Source: Pseudaminobacter soli (ex Zhang et al. 2022) (lineage in GTDB: Bacteria; Pseudomonadota; Alphaproteobacteria; Rhizobiales; Rhizobiaceae). Taken from it: a DNA stretch of 64,000 nucleotides. Where the stretch lies: NCBI RefSeq assembly GCF_014595955.1, contig NZ_JABVCF010000003.1, positions 62,001-126,000 of the forward strand, in the 5' to 3' direction. The notes beneath the pieces are model-generated. The model had not been told where the DNA came from, searched no databases, and saw only the letters and a program-made list of their open reading frames with translations. The position numbers were made by a program, and so were the translations under genes. Numbering within the stretch: position 1 is the stretch's first letter; every line of letters begins with the position of its first letter. This document shows positions 57,427-64,000 of this stretch, piece after piece.

Positions 57427-58665
57427 TCAGCGCCGCTTCCGCGGTTTCTCGAGCAACGCCGCCACTTCCACATGCGGCGACCAGAGGAACTGGTCGACCG
57501 GCGTCACCTGCTTCACGGCATAGCCGCCGTCGATCAGGATGCGCAGGTCGCGGGCAAGTGTCGCCGGGTTGCAGGAGATAGCCGCCACGTAGGGAACGTC
57601 AGATCGCGCAATCTGCTTCGACTGATCCTCGGCGCCCGCCCGGGGCGGATCGAAGACTACGCCCTCGAATGCATTCAGTTCCTTGAAGGTCAGCGGCCGC
57701 CGGAACAGGTCGCGCTTCTCGACGGTGATGCGCCTCAGGCCGGGGGTGCCGCGGAAGGCGCGGTCGAGTGCCGCGAGCGCGGCCGCATCCGCCTCGACCG
57801 CATGAACTTCGGATCGCGATGCCAGCCTGAGCGCGAAGGCTCCTGCCCCGGCGAACAGATCCGCCACCTTCTTCGCCCGTTTCAGGTGCCCTGCGACGAT
57901 CCCGTCCATCGCCTCCTCGGCAGCCGCAACTGCCTGCAGGAAGCCGCCGGGCGGCAGCACGGCGGCCGCCGATCCGAATTGGACCATCGGTTTTCGCGGC
58001 TCGATGATGATCTCGCCATCCACCGAGAGCCGGGCAAGGCCATTGCGGAGGGCGAAGTCTGACACTTCGCGACGGCTCTTTTCAGTGAGTTTCCCCGAGC
58101 CGGTTGCGGCGACGTCGAGGCCTGATGCCGTCGAGGTCACGGTGAGGTGGAAGGAATCGCGCGTCACGGCAATAAGCGTTGCCAGCGATCGCAGCATCGG
58201 CAGACTCGCTTCAATCTCCGGAAGAACGGCGAAACATTCTTCGATGTCCACGATCGCGTGCGAGGCGGCCCGGTTGTAGCCAAGCACAATACCGGCCTCG
58301 GTTTTTCGCGCAGAAAATACGGCGCGGCGCCGCGACCGTGCCGTGCCCGCAACGATCTCCGAGACCTCCGCGTCTATCCCCCGCGCGGCGAGCGCCTGGA
58401 CGACCCTGTCGCGTTTCCAGGCCCGGTATTGTACTGGGTCGAGATGCTGCAGCGCGCAGCCGCCGCAATCGGCGAAGTGCCTGCAGACCGGCTCCACCCT
58501 CATTGGGGAAGCTTCGAGAACGGCCATGAGCGTGCCTCGGCTGCCCTCGACCGCGGCATTGACCCGCTCACCGGGCAGCGCGAACGGAACGTAGACAGGC
58601 CCGTCCAGCGTGTCGGCGACGCCGTCACCCTGCGCTCCGAGGCGATCGATGAGGAGTGTCGTCAT
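57427..58665 (-). CDS. Class I RNA (uracil-5-) methyltransferase, RlmD/RumA-like
   Basis: 412 residues from the ATG at 58665 (MTTLLIDRLGAQGDGVADTL). It has an N-terminal TRAM domain, then the iron-sulfur Cys in CRHFADCGGCALQHL and IEECFAV, and a SAM domain with DLFAGAGAFALRLA. The catalytic Cys is in SCNPATLARDL. It likely methylates a uridine in 23S rRNA; the exact position is not set by sequence. It overlaps tlyA by 4 bp (ATGA). Confidence 0.93.
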   Translation of the reverse strand: MTTLLIDRLGAQGDGVADTLDGPVYVPFALPGERVNAAVEGSRGTLMAVLEASPMRVEPVCRHFADCGGCALQHLDPVQYRAWKRDRVVQALAARGIDAEVSEIVAGTARSRRRAVFSARKTEAGIVLGYNRAASHAIVDIEECFAVLPEIEASLPMLRSLATLIAVTRDSFHLTVTSTASGLDVAATGSGKLTEKSRREVSDFALRNGLARLSVDGEIIIEPRKPMVQFGSAAAVLPPGGFLQAVAAAEEAMDGIVAGHLKRAKKVADLFAGAGAFALRLASRSEVHAVEADAAALAALDRAFRGTPGLRRITVEKRDLFRRPLTFKELNAFEGVVFDPPRAGAEDQSKQIARSDVPYVAAISCNPATLARDLRILIDGGYAVKQVTPVDQFLWSPHVEVAALLEKPRKRR

Positions 58666-59432
58666 GCGCGGTCCTTGATTGCGCCGAGCAGAAACTCGCG
58701 ATTGCCGTCGCCACCCTCGATCGGCGAAGGATGCAGACCGAGTACGCGCCAACCTGGGACCGTCTCCAGCCACTCGGCAAGTGTGCGCGCAATTGCAGGC
58801 CCGACGTTGGGGTCCTTCAGCAGTCCGCCCTTGCCGATCGCCTCACGTCCCGCCTCGAACTGCGGTTTCACCAGAAACACCCCACGCGCGCCCGGCGCGG
58901 CGAGCGCAAGAGCGGGCGGAAGCGCCAGCTTCAGCGAGATGAAGCTGACATCGCAGACCAGAAGGTCCGGCGCCTGGCCATCCAGGTCGGCCAGCAAGAG
59001 GTCTCGGGCATTGAGCCCCTCGCGCAGAACGATGCGGGGGTCGGAGCGCAGCGAGGAATCGAACTGGCCGTGGCCGACGTCGATGGCAAAAACCTTTGTT
59101 GCACCGCGTTCGAGCAGCACCTGCGTAAAACCGCCGGTGGAGGCGCCGATGTCGAGCGCCATCCTACCCTCGGGATCGACGCCGAACGCGTCAAGTCCGG
59201 CGATCAGCTTCAGCGCGCTGCGCGCCACATAGCGGGCCGCCGGGTCCTCAACCGTGATCTCGACCCCCTCCCCCACAGGAACACCAGGTTTGGTCACGGG
59301 AACGCCAGCGACGCGCACGACGCCACGCGCAACCGCATCCCGCGCACGCGAGCGGCTCTGGTAGAATCCGCGGGTGACCAAAAGTTCATCCAGCCGAAGA
59401 CGGGACGGTGCTGTTTTTGCCTCGGCGTTCAT
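58662..59432 (-). CDS. tlyA: TlyA-family rRNA (cytidine-2'-O)-methyltransferase / hemolysin-like
   Basis: 256 residues. The N-terminal S4 RNA-binding domain is RLRLDELLVTRGFYQSRSRA; the Rossmann domain has LDIGASTGGFTQVLLERGA and KPQFEAGREAIGKGG. In mycobacteria TlyA 2'-O-methylates rRNA and affects capreomycin sensitivity; 'hemolysin' is a historic name. It lies downstream of dxs and overlaps the next methylase gene by 4 bp, a common rhizobial order. Confidence 0.92.
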   Translation of the reverse strand: MNAEAKTAPSRLRLDELLVTRGFYQSRSRARDAVARGVVRVAGVPVTKPGVPVGEGVEITVEDPAARYVARSALKLIAGLDAFGVDPEGRMALDIGASTGGFTQVLLERGATKVFAIDVGHGQFDSSLRSDPRIVLREGLNARDLLLADLDGQAPDLLVCDVSFISLKLALPPALALAAPGARGVFLVKPQFEAGREAIGKGGLLKDPNVGPAIARTLAEWLETVPGWRVLGLHPSPIEGGDGNREFLLGAIKDRA

Positions 59433-59511
59433 GCGCGCTTACTTGGCCATTGCCGCGCTGTCTGGCAAGCGCTCAGACGTATTGGGGAACGCGACGATGT
59501 ATGGCGCAGTA

Positions 59512-61431
59512 CTACGCCCGCGCCGGCCGCACAGTCTCGGAACGACCGAGCGCCGCGAAGACGGCGCGCACAATGCCCGCATTGTCCAGCCCGGCATCGA
59601 CATACATCTTCTCGGGCTTAGCGTGGTCGACGAAGGAATCCGGCAGAACGAGCGGGCGCGCCTTCAGTCCGTTCTCGAGCAGGCCCTGATGTGCCAGGAA
59701 ATGTAGCACCTGGGCCGCAAAGCCGCCGATCGCATTCTCCTCGACGGTGATCAGCACCTCGTGCTCGCTCGCGAGCCGTCGCACCAGATCCTCGTCGAGC
59801 GGCTTGGCGAACCGCGCATCGGCAACCGTCGTCGACAGACCGGCTGCATTGAGTTCCTCGGCGGCGAGCAGGCAGTCGGCCAGCCGCGTGCCGAAGGAAA
59901 GCAGCGCCACCTTGGTGCCTTCGCGCAGGATGCGGCCCTTGCCGATCTCGAGGATCGAGCCGCGCTCGGGCATCTCCACGCCGATGCCGTTGCCGCGCGG
60001 ATAGCGGAAGGCAATCGGGCCCTCGTCATATGCCGCCGCGGTCCTGACCATATGACGAAGCTCGGCCTCGTCGGCCGCCGCCATCACCACGAAGCCCGGC
60101 AGGCTGGCGAGGTAGGTGGTGTCGAAAGCGCCGCAGTGGGTCGGACCGTCGGCGCCGACGAAGCCGGCGCGGTCGATAGGAAACCGTACCGGCAGCTTCT
60201 GGATGGCAATATCATGCACGACCTGGTCGTAGGCGCGCTGCAGGAAGGTGGAGTATATCGCGACGAAGGGTTTTAGACCTTCCGTCGCCAGGCCACCGGC
60301 GAAGGTCACAGCGTGCTGCTCGGCGATGCCGACATCGAAGGTGCGTGAAGGGAATGCCTCGCCGAAAAGGTCGAGGCCGGTGCCGGACGGCATCGCAGCG
60401 GTGATCGCCACGATCCTGTCGTCCTCGCGCGCCTCTTGGATCAGGCTCTCGGCGAACACCTTTGTGTAGCTCGGCGCGTTCGAGGGCGCCTTCGCCTGCG
60501 CGCCGGTGATGACGTCGAACTTGTTGACGCCGTGATACTTGTCGCTTGCAGCTTCGGCAGGGGCGTAGCCCTTGCCCTTCTTCGTAACGACATGGATGAG
60601 GACTGGCCCCTCGCAATTGTCGCGAACGTTCTTCAACACCGGGACCAGGTGCTCGAGGTTGTGCCCGTCGATCGGCCCGATGTGGTAGAAGCCGAGTTCC
60701 TCGAACATGGTGCCGCCGGTCACGTAGCCGCGCGCATGCTCCACCGCGCGGGTGACGGCGCGGTCGACCTTTTCGCCGAGATAGGAGGTCAGTTTCTTCC
60801 CGAGCTCGCGAAATTCCATGTAGGTGCGGCCCGAGGCGAGCCGCGCGAGGTAGGCGCTCATCGCCCCGGACGGCGGGGCAATCGACATGTCGTTGTCGTT
60901 GAGGATGACGATCAGCCGCGCATTGAGCGCGCCCGCATTGTTCATGGCCTCGTAGGCCATGCCCGCCGACATGGCTCCGTCGCCGATGACGGCGATGACA
61001 TTGTTGCGGCCGCCCTTCAGGTCCCGCGCCACGGCCATGCCGAGGCCGGCGGAGATCGAGGTCGAGGAATGGGCCGCGCCGAACGGGTCGTACTCGCTTT
61101 CGGTGCGCTTGGTGAAGCCGGAAAGTCCCCCTTCCATGCGCAGCGTACGGATGCGGTCGCGGCGGCCGGTCAGGATCTTGTGCGGATAGGCCTGGTGGCC
61201 GACATCCCAGATCAGGCGATCGTCAGGCGTGTTGAACACATAATGCAGCGCAATGGTCAGTTCCACGACGCCCAGCCCGGCGCCCAGATGACCGCCCGTG
61301 CGCGAAACCGCATCGATCAGTTCGGCGCGAAGCTCCTCGGCGAACTGTGGGAGCTCGCTTTCAGGCAGAGCGCGCAGATCGGCAGGGATTCGTACCTTAT
61401 CCAGAAGCGGTGTTTGCGGTAGCTTATTCAA
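59512..61431 (-). CDS. dxs: 1-deoxy-D-xylulose-5-phosphate synthase
   Basis: First enzyme of the MEP isoprenoid pathway, thiamine-diphosphate dependent. I chose the TTG at 61431 ([20 protein letters not shown]), giving 639 residues; the ATG at 61488 adds 19 unusual residues. [17 protein letters not shown], the ThDP motif [18 protein letters not shown] and [18 protein letters not shown] are intact. It is upstream of tlyA on the minus strand, 79 bp apart. ispH in this window is the last step of the same pathway. Confidence 0.95.
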   Translation of the reverse strand: MNKLPQTPLLDKVRIPADLRALPESELPQFAEELRAELIDAVSRTGGHLGAGLGVVELTIALHYVFNTPDDRLIWDVGHQAYPHKILTGRRDRIRTLRMEGGLSGFTKRTESEYDPFGAAHSSTSISAGLGMAVARDLKGGRNNVIAVIGDGAMSAGMAYEAMNNAGALNARLIVILNDNDMSIAPPSGAMSAYLARLASGRTYMEFRELGKKLTSYLGEKVDRAVTRAVEHARGYVTGGTMFEELGFYHIGPIDGHNLEHLVPVLKNVRDNCEGPVLIHVVTKKGKGYAPAEAASDKYHGVNKFDVITGAQAKAPSNAPSYTKVFAESLIQEAREDDRIVAITAAMPSGTGLDLFGEAFPSRTFDVGIAEQHAVTFAGGLATEGLKPFVAIYSTFLQRAYDQVVHDIAIQKLPVRFPIDRAGFVGADGPTHCGAFDTTYLASLPGFVVMAAADEAELRHMVRTAAAYDEGPIAFRYPRGNGIGVEMPERGSILEIGKGRILREGTKVALLSFGTRLADCLLAAEELNAAGLSTTVADARFAKPLDEDLVRRLASEHEVLITVEENAIGGFAAQVLHFLAHQGLLENGLKARPLVLPDSFVDHAKPEKMYVDAGLDNAGIVRAVFAALGRSETVRPARA

Positions 61432-61506
61432 TCGTCTGGCCTGGGTCGGGGGGAATCGCACAACCAGATAGGGTGTCGGGCCTGCCATGTAAATGGATGA
61501 CGTGCC

Positions 61507-62427
61507 TCAGCCCTCCGGTAGCGGGATGAACTCAGCCTCGTCACCCGGGACGATGTCGAAGCGCCCGGTGCGCCATTCCTCCTTGGCCTGCTCAATCCGC
61601 TCCTTCGAGGAGGAAACGAAATTCCACCAGATGTAGCGAGGCGAACCGAGCGAGGCGCCGCCGAACAGCATGAAATGCGCCCCAGCTACTGAGCTCACGA
61701 CGATCTCGTCGCCCGGCCGGAACACCAGGAGCCGATCGGAAGGGAAGCGGTCTCCGAGAATTTCCACCGAGCCATCGAGGACGTAGATGGCCCGCTCTTC
61801 GCTATCAGCCGGAATGGCGATGCGCCCGCCGCGCTGTAGCGAGACATCCACGTAGAGGGTGTCGCTTGCAGTAGGCACCGGCGAGTGCAGGCCGGAGAAG
61901 TTCCCTACCACTAGACGCCCTGAGGCCCCGTCCGCTTCGAAGGTCGGCAACACCTCACGCAACGTATGCTCGAAGGCTGGTGCATGCTCCTCATGCGATT
62001 CCGGTAGGGCGATCCAGGTCTGCAGGCCCGACATCGACATCGGCGAGCCGCGCAGTTCTTCCGGCGTACGCTCGGAATGGACGATGCCGCGCCCCGCCGT
62101 CATCAGGTTCACGTCGCCGGGCTCGATCACCATCTCGGTCCCGAGCGAGTCCCGGTGCCTTATCTTGCCATCGAAGAGATAGGTCAGCGTGGCAAGGCCG
62201 ATATGCGGATGCGGCCGGACGTCCATGGCCTTGCCGGGCCGCAGGATGGCCGGCCCCATCCGATCGAAGAAGATGAACGGTCCGATCAGGCGCCGCCTGG
62301 CGGTCGGCAGCGCCCGCCGCACCTCGAAACCGCCGATGTCCTTGGCATTCGGAATCACCATCAGTTCGATGGCGTCGCAGGCGAATTTATCGCCGGGAAG
62401 CGGGTCGTTTGCGGGGAAGAAGCTCAT
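61507..62427 (-). CDS. Pirin family protein
   Basis: 306 residues from the ATG at 62427 (MSFFPANDPLPGDKFACDAI), with GGAG upstream. The N-terminal cupin has RPHPHIGLATLTYLFDG and GIVHSERTP, carrying the His/Glu metal ligands; a second cupin follows (IYVLDGSVEILGD). Some pirins have quercetin dioxygenase activity, others bind transcription factors. No partner is clear here. It lies 75 bp upstream of dxs on the same strand and may be cotranscribed. Confidence 0.93.
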   Translation of the reverse strand: MSFFPANDPLPGDKFACDAIELMVIPNAKDIGGFEVRRALPTARRRLIGPFIFFDRMGPAILRPGKAMDVRPHPHIGLATLTYLFDGKIRHRDSLGTEMVIEPGDVNLMTAGRGIVHSERTPEELRGSPMSMSGLQTWIALPESHEEHAPAFEHTLREVLPTFEADGASGRLVVGNFSGLHSPVPTASDTLYVDVSLQRGGRIAIPADSEERAIYVLDGSVEILGDRFPSDRLLVFRPGDEIVVSSVAGAHFMLFGGASLGSPRYIWWNFVSSSKERIEQAKEEWRTGRFDIVPGDEAEFIPLPEG

Positions 62428-62474
62428 CGCAGTCTCCAAAAGAGTCGCGAGATCACCGCGGGCGGTCGCCTTTG

Positions 62475-62750
62475 CTAGCCCTGATGGGCAAAGCGCAGCG
62501 CGGATTTGGCCCGCGCTTTGACGGCTTCTTCCTCGCGATTGCGCGGATACTGACTGGTCTCGAGCGAATGCAGCAGATCGTGGGCTGCCTCCGCGATACG
62601 TTCGACCGCAAGGTTGAAGGCGGCCTCGTTGCGCTTCGAAGGCTTGTTGGATCCGCTCACCTTGCGCACGAATTGCAGTGACGCGTCGCGAATTTCCTCA
62701 TGCGTCGCCGGCGGGTCAAAATTGAACAGGTTCTTGATATTGCGGCACAC
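62475..62750 (-). CDS. DUF2277 family protein
   Basis: 91 residues from the GTG at 62750 (VCRNIKNLFNFDPPATHEEI), with GGGAGAAAG upstream. The invariant CRNIKNLFNFDPPAT start and the block LQFVRKVSGSNKPSKRNEAAF, then VERIAEAAHDLLHSLET, match DUF2277 throughout. Cytoplasmic, small and basic; function unknown. It lies 17 bp after the small coiled-coil gene and 47 bp before pirin on the same strand. Confidence 0.88.
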   Translation of the reverse strand: MCRNIKNLFNFDPPATHEEIRDASLQFVRKVSGSNKPSKRNEAAFNLAVERIAEAAHDLLHSLETSQYPRNREEEAVKARAKSALRFAHQG

Positions 62751-62767
62751 GGGGCTTTCTCCCTTGC

Positions 62768-62977
62768 CTAGGCCTTGTTCTCCGGATCTCGCGCGATGCG
62801 GAGCGTTGCACCGTCGGAGCGCGTCACCTCGATGATCGTTTCGACACGCACTAGCCGGCGATCGACTTCGTTCAAGTCCATCGCAAGTCTGTCGAGCTTG
62901 CCGGTCAGTGTCTCGACCTTCCCGGTAAGTTCCATGACGGTCCTGAGGCCTGCCATGATGTCGCCGAGCGCGCTCAT
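62768..62977 (-). CDS. Small coiled-coil protein, partner of the RHH gene
   Basis: 69 residues. Heptad-like pattern in VMELTGKVETLTGKLDRLAMDLNEVDRRLVRVETIIE, then a short polar tail (VTRSDGATLRIARDPENKA). No signal peptide or known domain. Its start overlaps the stop of the ribbon-helix-helix gene (ATGA at 62974-62977), so it is translationally coupled to it. It could be a dimeric binding partner; function unknown. Confidence 0.7.
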   Translation of the reverse strand: MSALGDIMAGLRTVMELTGKVETLTGKLDRLAMDLNEVDRRLVRVETIIEVTRSDGATLRIARDPENKA

Positions 62978-63264
62978 GCGCCCCGCCGCTTGCTGAAATG
63001 ATCGAGAGTGGCCTGCACCTGAGCATTGGCGCGATCGACGGCGGCAGACGCTCTCTCGGCGCTCTCCCGAAACGCACGAGCCAAATTAGCCAACTGCTCG
63101 AGCTGTTCTATTTCGTTCGGATCGTAGGCCTCGACCGATCGCCTGACGAACTCTCCGATGGAAATATTTGCCTTCCTGGCCTTGCTCTCCAGCCGGGACT
63201 TTTCGGCCGGCGTCATCAAGGTGATGACTCTCGCAGTGGCGGCTTCCGATGCAATTTCCATCAT
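62974..63264 (-). CDS. Ribbon-helix-helix-like DNA-binding protein
   Basis: 96 residues. The N-terminal ARVITLMTPAEKSRLESKARKANISIGEFVRRSVEAY resembles CopG/plasmid-mobilisation-type ribbon-helix-helix proteins: one beta strand, two helices with SIGEFVR at the turn. The C-terminal half is a predicted coiled coil (LEQLANLARAFRESAERASAAVDRA). AAGG precedes the first ATG; a second ATG follows at 63261. An inverted repeat sits 12 bp upstream of the start, as expected for an autoregulated gene. Confidence 0.7.
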   Translation of the reverse strand: MMEIASEAATARVITLMTPAEKSRLESKARKANISIGEFVRRSVEAYDPNEIEQLEQLANLARAFRESAERASAAVDRANAQVQATLDHFSKRRGA

Positions 63265-63275
63265 CGCAGACCTTA

Positions 63276-63298
63276 CTATGCACAGGACATGTACATAG
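63276..63298. promoter_or_regulatory. Inverted repeat upstream of the RHH gene
   Basis: CTATGCACA, spacer GGACA, TGTACATAG: 9-bp arms with one mismatch. It lies 12 bp upstream of the RHH start codon, over the probable promoter or leader. Dimeric RHH proteins often bind such sites to repress themselves. Confidence 0.45.
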
Positions 63299-63338
63299 CA
63301 TCGTCAGTCCATTTTTTCAATCGCGGCTACAGAAGCCC

Positions 63339-63593
63339 TCACTCCCCGTCCAGCGGCTCCAGCCCGGCAGGCTTGCCTTCACGCGACAGGCGGATTTTCT
63401 CGACCTTGTCCTCGGCCGCCTTCAGCAGCCGGTCGCAATGCGACTTCAGCGCCTCGCCGCGCTCATAGATTCGAATCGACTGGTCGAGCGGTACGTCACC
63501 GCGTTCCAGATCGTCGACGATGCGCTCCAGCGCCTCGAGCGCCTGTTCGAAGCTCATCGCCTTGACGTCGGCGTTCGGTTCCTCGGTCATCAA
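63339..63593 (-). CDS. xseB: Exodeoxyribonuclease VII small subunit
   Basis: 84 residues. [45 protein letters not shown] is the whole XseB fold, a helical hairpin that binds XseA. AGAGG precedes the start. It begins 1 bp after the stop of the histone-deacetylase-like gene, so it is coupled to it. xseA is not in the window. Confidence 0.95.
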   Translation of the reverse strand: MMTEEPNADVKAMSFEQALEALERIVDDLERGDVPLDQSIRIYERGEALKSHCDRLLKAAEDKVEKIRLSREGKPAGLEPLDGE

Positions 63594-63594
63594 T

Positions 63595-64000
63595 TCAACC
63601 TCTCATCATGCGCCGGATATGCGCCGCCACGGAGGTCGACAGCCCTTCCAGGTCATATCCCCCCTCCAGCACGCTCACCAGCCGGTTGCCAGCAAAACGC
63701 CCAGCCCTCTCGAGCAACTGCCCAGTCGCCCAATCGAAATCCGCCTCGGTCAGATAGATTTCGGCGAGCGGATCGCGATGATGGGCATCGAAGCCCGCCG
63801 AAATGATGATCAGGTCGGGCGAGAAACTGTCGATCGCCGGCAGCACACGCGACCGGAACGCCTCCCGAAACAGATCGCCGCCGGTGCGCGGCGACAGCGG
63901 AGCGTTCACGATGTTTCCGGCGCCGGTTTCGTTGAGCGCGCCGGTTCCGGGGTAGAGCGGCATCTGATGCGTGGAGCAATAGAGTACGCTCGGGTCGTCC
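63595..64000 (-). CDS. Histone deacetylase/AcuC-AphA family protein (5' part outside window)
   Basis: Only the C-terminal part, about 135 residues, is present: the frame is open to 64000 and reads [20 protein letters not shown] at the edge. [33 protein letters not shown] and [18 protein letters not shown] are class II deacetylase-family blocks with metal-site Asp/His. Bacterial members deacetylate polyamines or acetyl-lysine. It is followed directly by xseB. Confidence 0.92.
   Translation of the reverse strand, partial: DDPSVLYCSTHQMPLYPGTGALNETGAGNIVNAPLSPRTGGDLFREAFRSRVLPAIDSFSPDLIIISAGFDAHHRDPLAEIYLTEADFDWATGQLLERAGRFAGNRLVSVLEGGYDLEGLSTSVAAHIRRMMRG

Overview
The window reads as ordinary chromosome of an alphaproteobacterium of the order Hyphomicrobiales (Rhizobiales), most like the Mesorhizobium/Phyllobacteriaceae group. 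This rests on high GC, a glgP-glgB-glgC-glgA-pgm glycogen operon, a fructose ABC system with a ROK regulator and PfkB kinase (frcBCA/frcR/frcK type), a CcrM-type GANTC methylase, a coxBA-ctaB-(small protein)-ctaG-coxC-surf1-ispH-thrB-rnhA run, and palindromic intergenic repeats typical of rhizobia. The genus is inferred from gene content and order.

Layout: 1-8547 glycogen metabolism on the minus strand, with pgm cut by the left edge. 8682-14105 fructose uptake: binding protein, permease and ATPase on minus, regulator and kinase divergent on plus, with a strong inverted repeat between the two arms. 14201-17134 a small Cys-rich protein, a secreted beta-helix protein, an AT-richer GT87-like membrane glycosyltransferase and a tRNA-Gln; this is the most accessory-looking stretch. 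17397-24360 a VOC protein, pyruvate phosphate dikinase, DUF427, a conserved hypothetical, DUF1499, an MBL hydrolase and BioY. 24612-29945 smc, a DsbA-like lipoprotein, a DUF721/DciA protein and an isoprenylcysteine-methyltransferase-like protein on minus. 29999-38269 mutY, two HAD phosphatases, ccrM (minus), a lipoprotein (minus), thrC, an M16 peptidase and a GNAT acetyltransferase. 38272-43275 a large membrane GGDEF/EAL protein, YqgE, a DsbD-domain protein and a peroxiredoxin. 43471-52725 the rnhA-thrB-ispH-surf1-cox cluster, all minus. 53067-57373 IalB, a divergent Fae homologue, a RelE/Phd toxin-antitoxin pair, TldD and a persulfide-dioxygenase-like protein. 57427-64000 an RlmD-like methylase, tlyA, dxs, pirin, DUF2277, a ribbon-helix-helix/coiled-coil pair, xseB and the end of a histone-deacetylase-family gene.

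The genes form several working units. Glycogen synthesis and breakdown are transcribed together. Fructose import and phosphorylation share one divergent control region. Cytochrome aa3 oxidase subunits are encoded with their heme O, copper and Surf1 assembly factors. Dxs and IspH are isoprenoid steps that feed heme and quinone side chains.

I did not find an obviously new multi-gene system. The best leads are: (1) the RHH + small coiled-coil pair at 62768-63264, with an inverted repeat directly upstream; (2) an orphan Fae homologue lacking the usual catalytic histidine; (3) a composite nested inverted-repeat element at 31786-32083; (4) a perfect 18-bp palindrome upstream of glgP; (5) an inverted repeat abutting the start codon of a Cys-rich protein at 14201; and (6) a family of CCCCTCA...TGAGGGG intergenic elements at several sizes.
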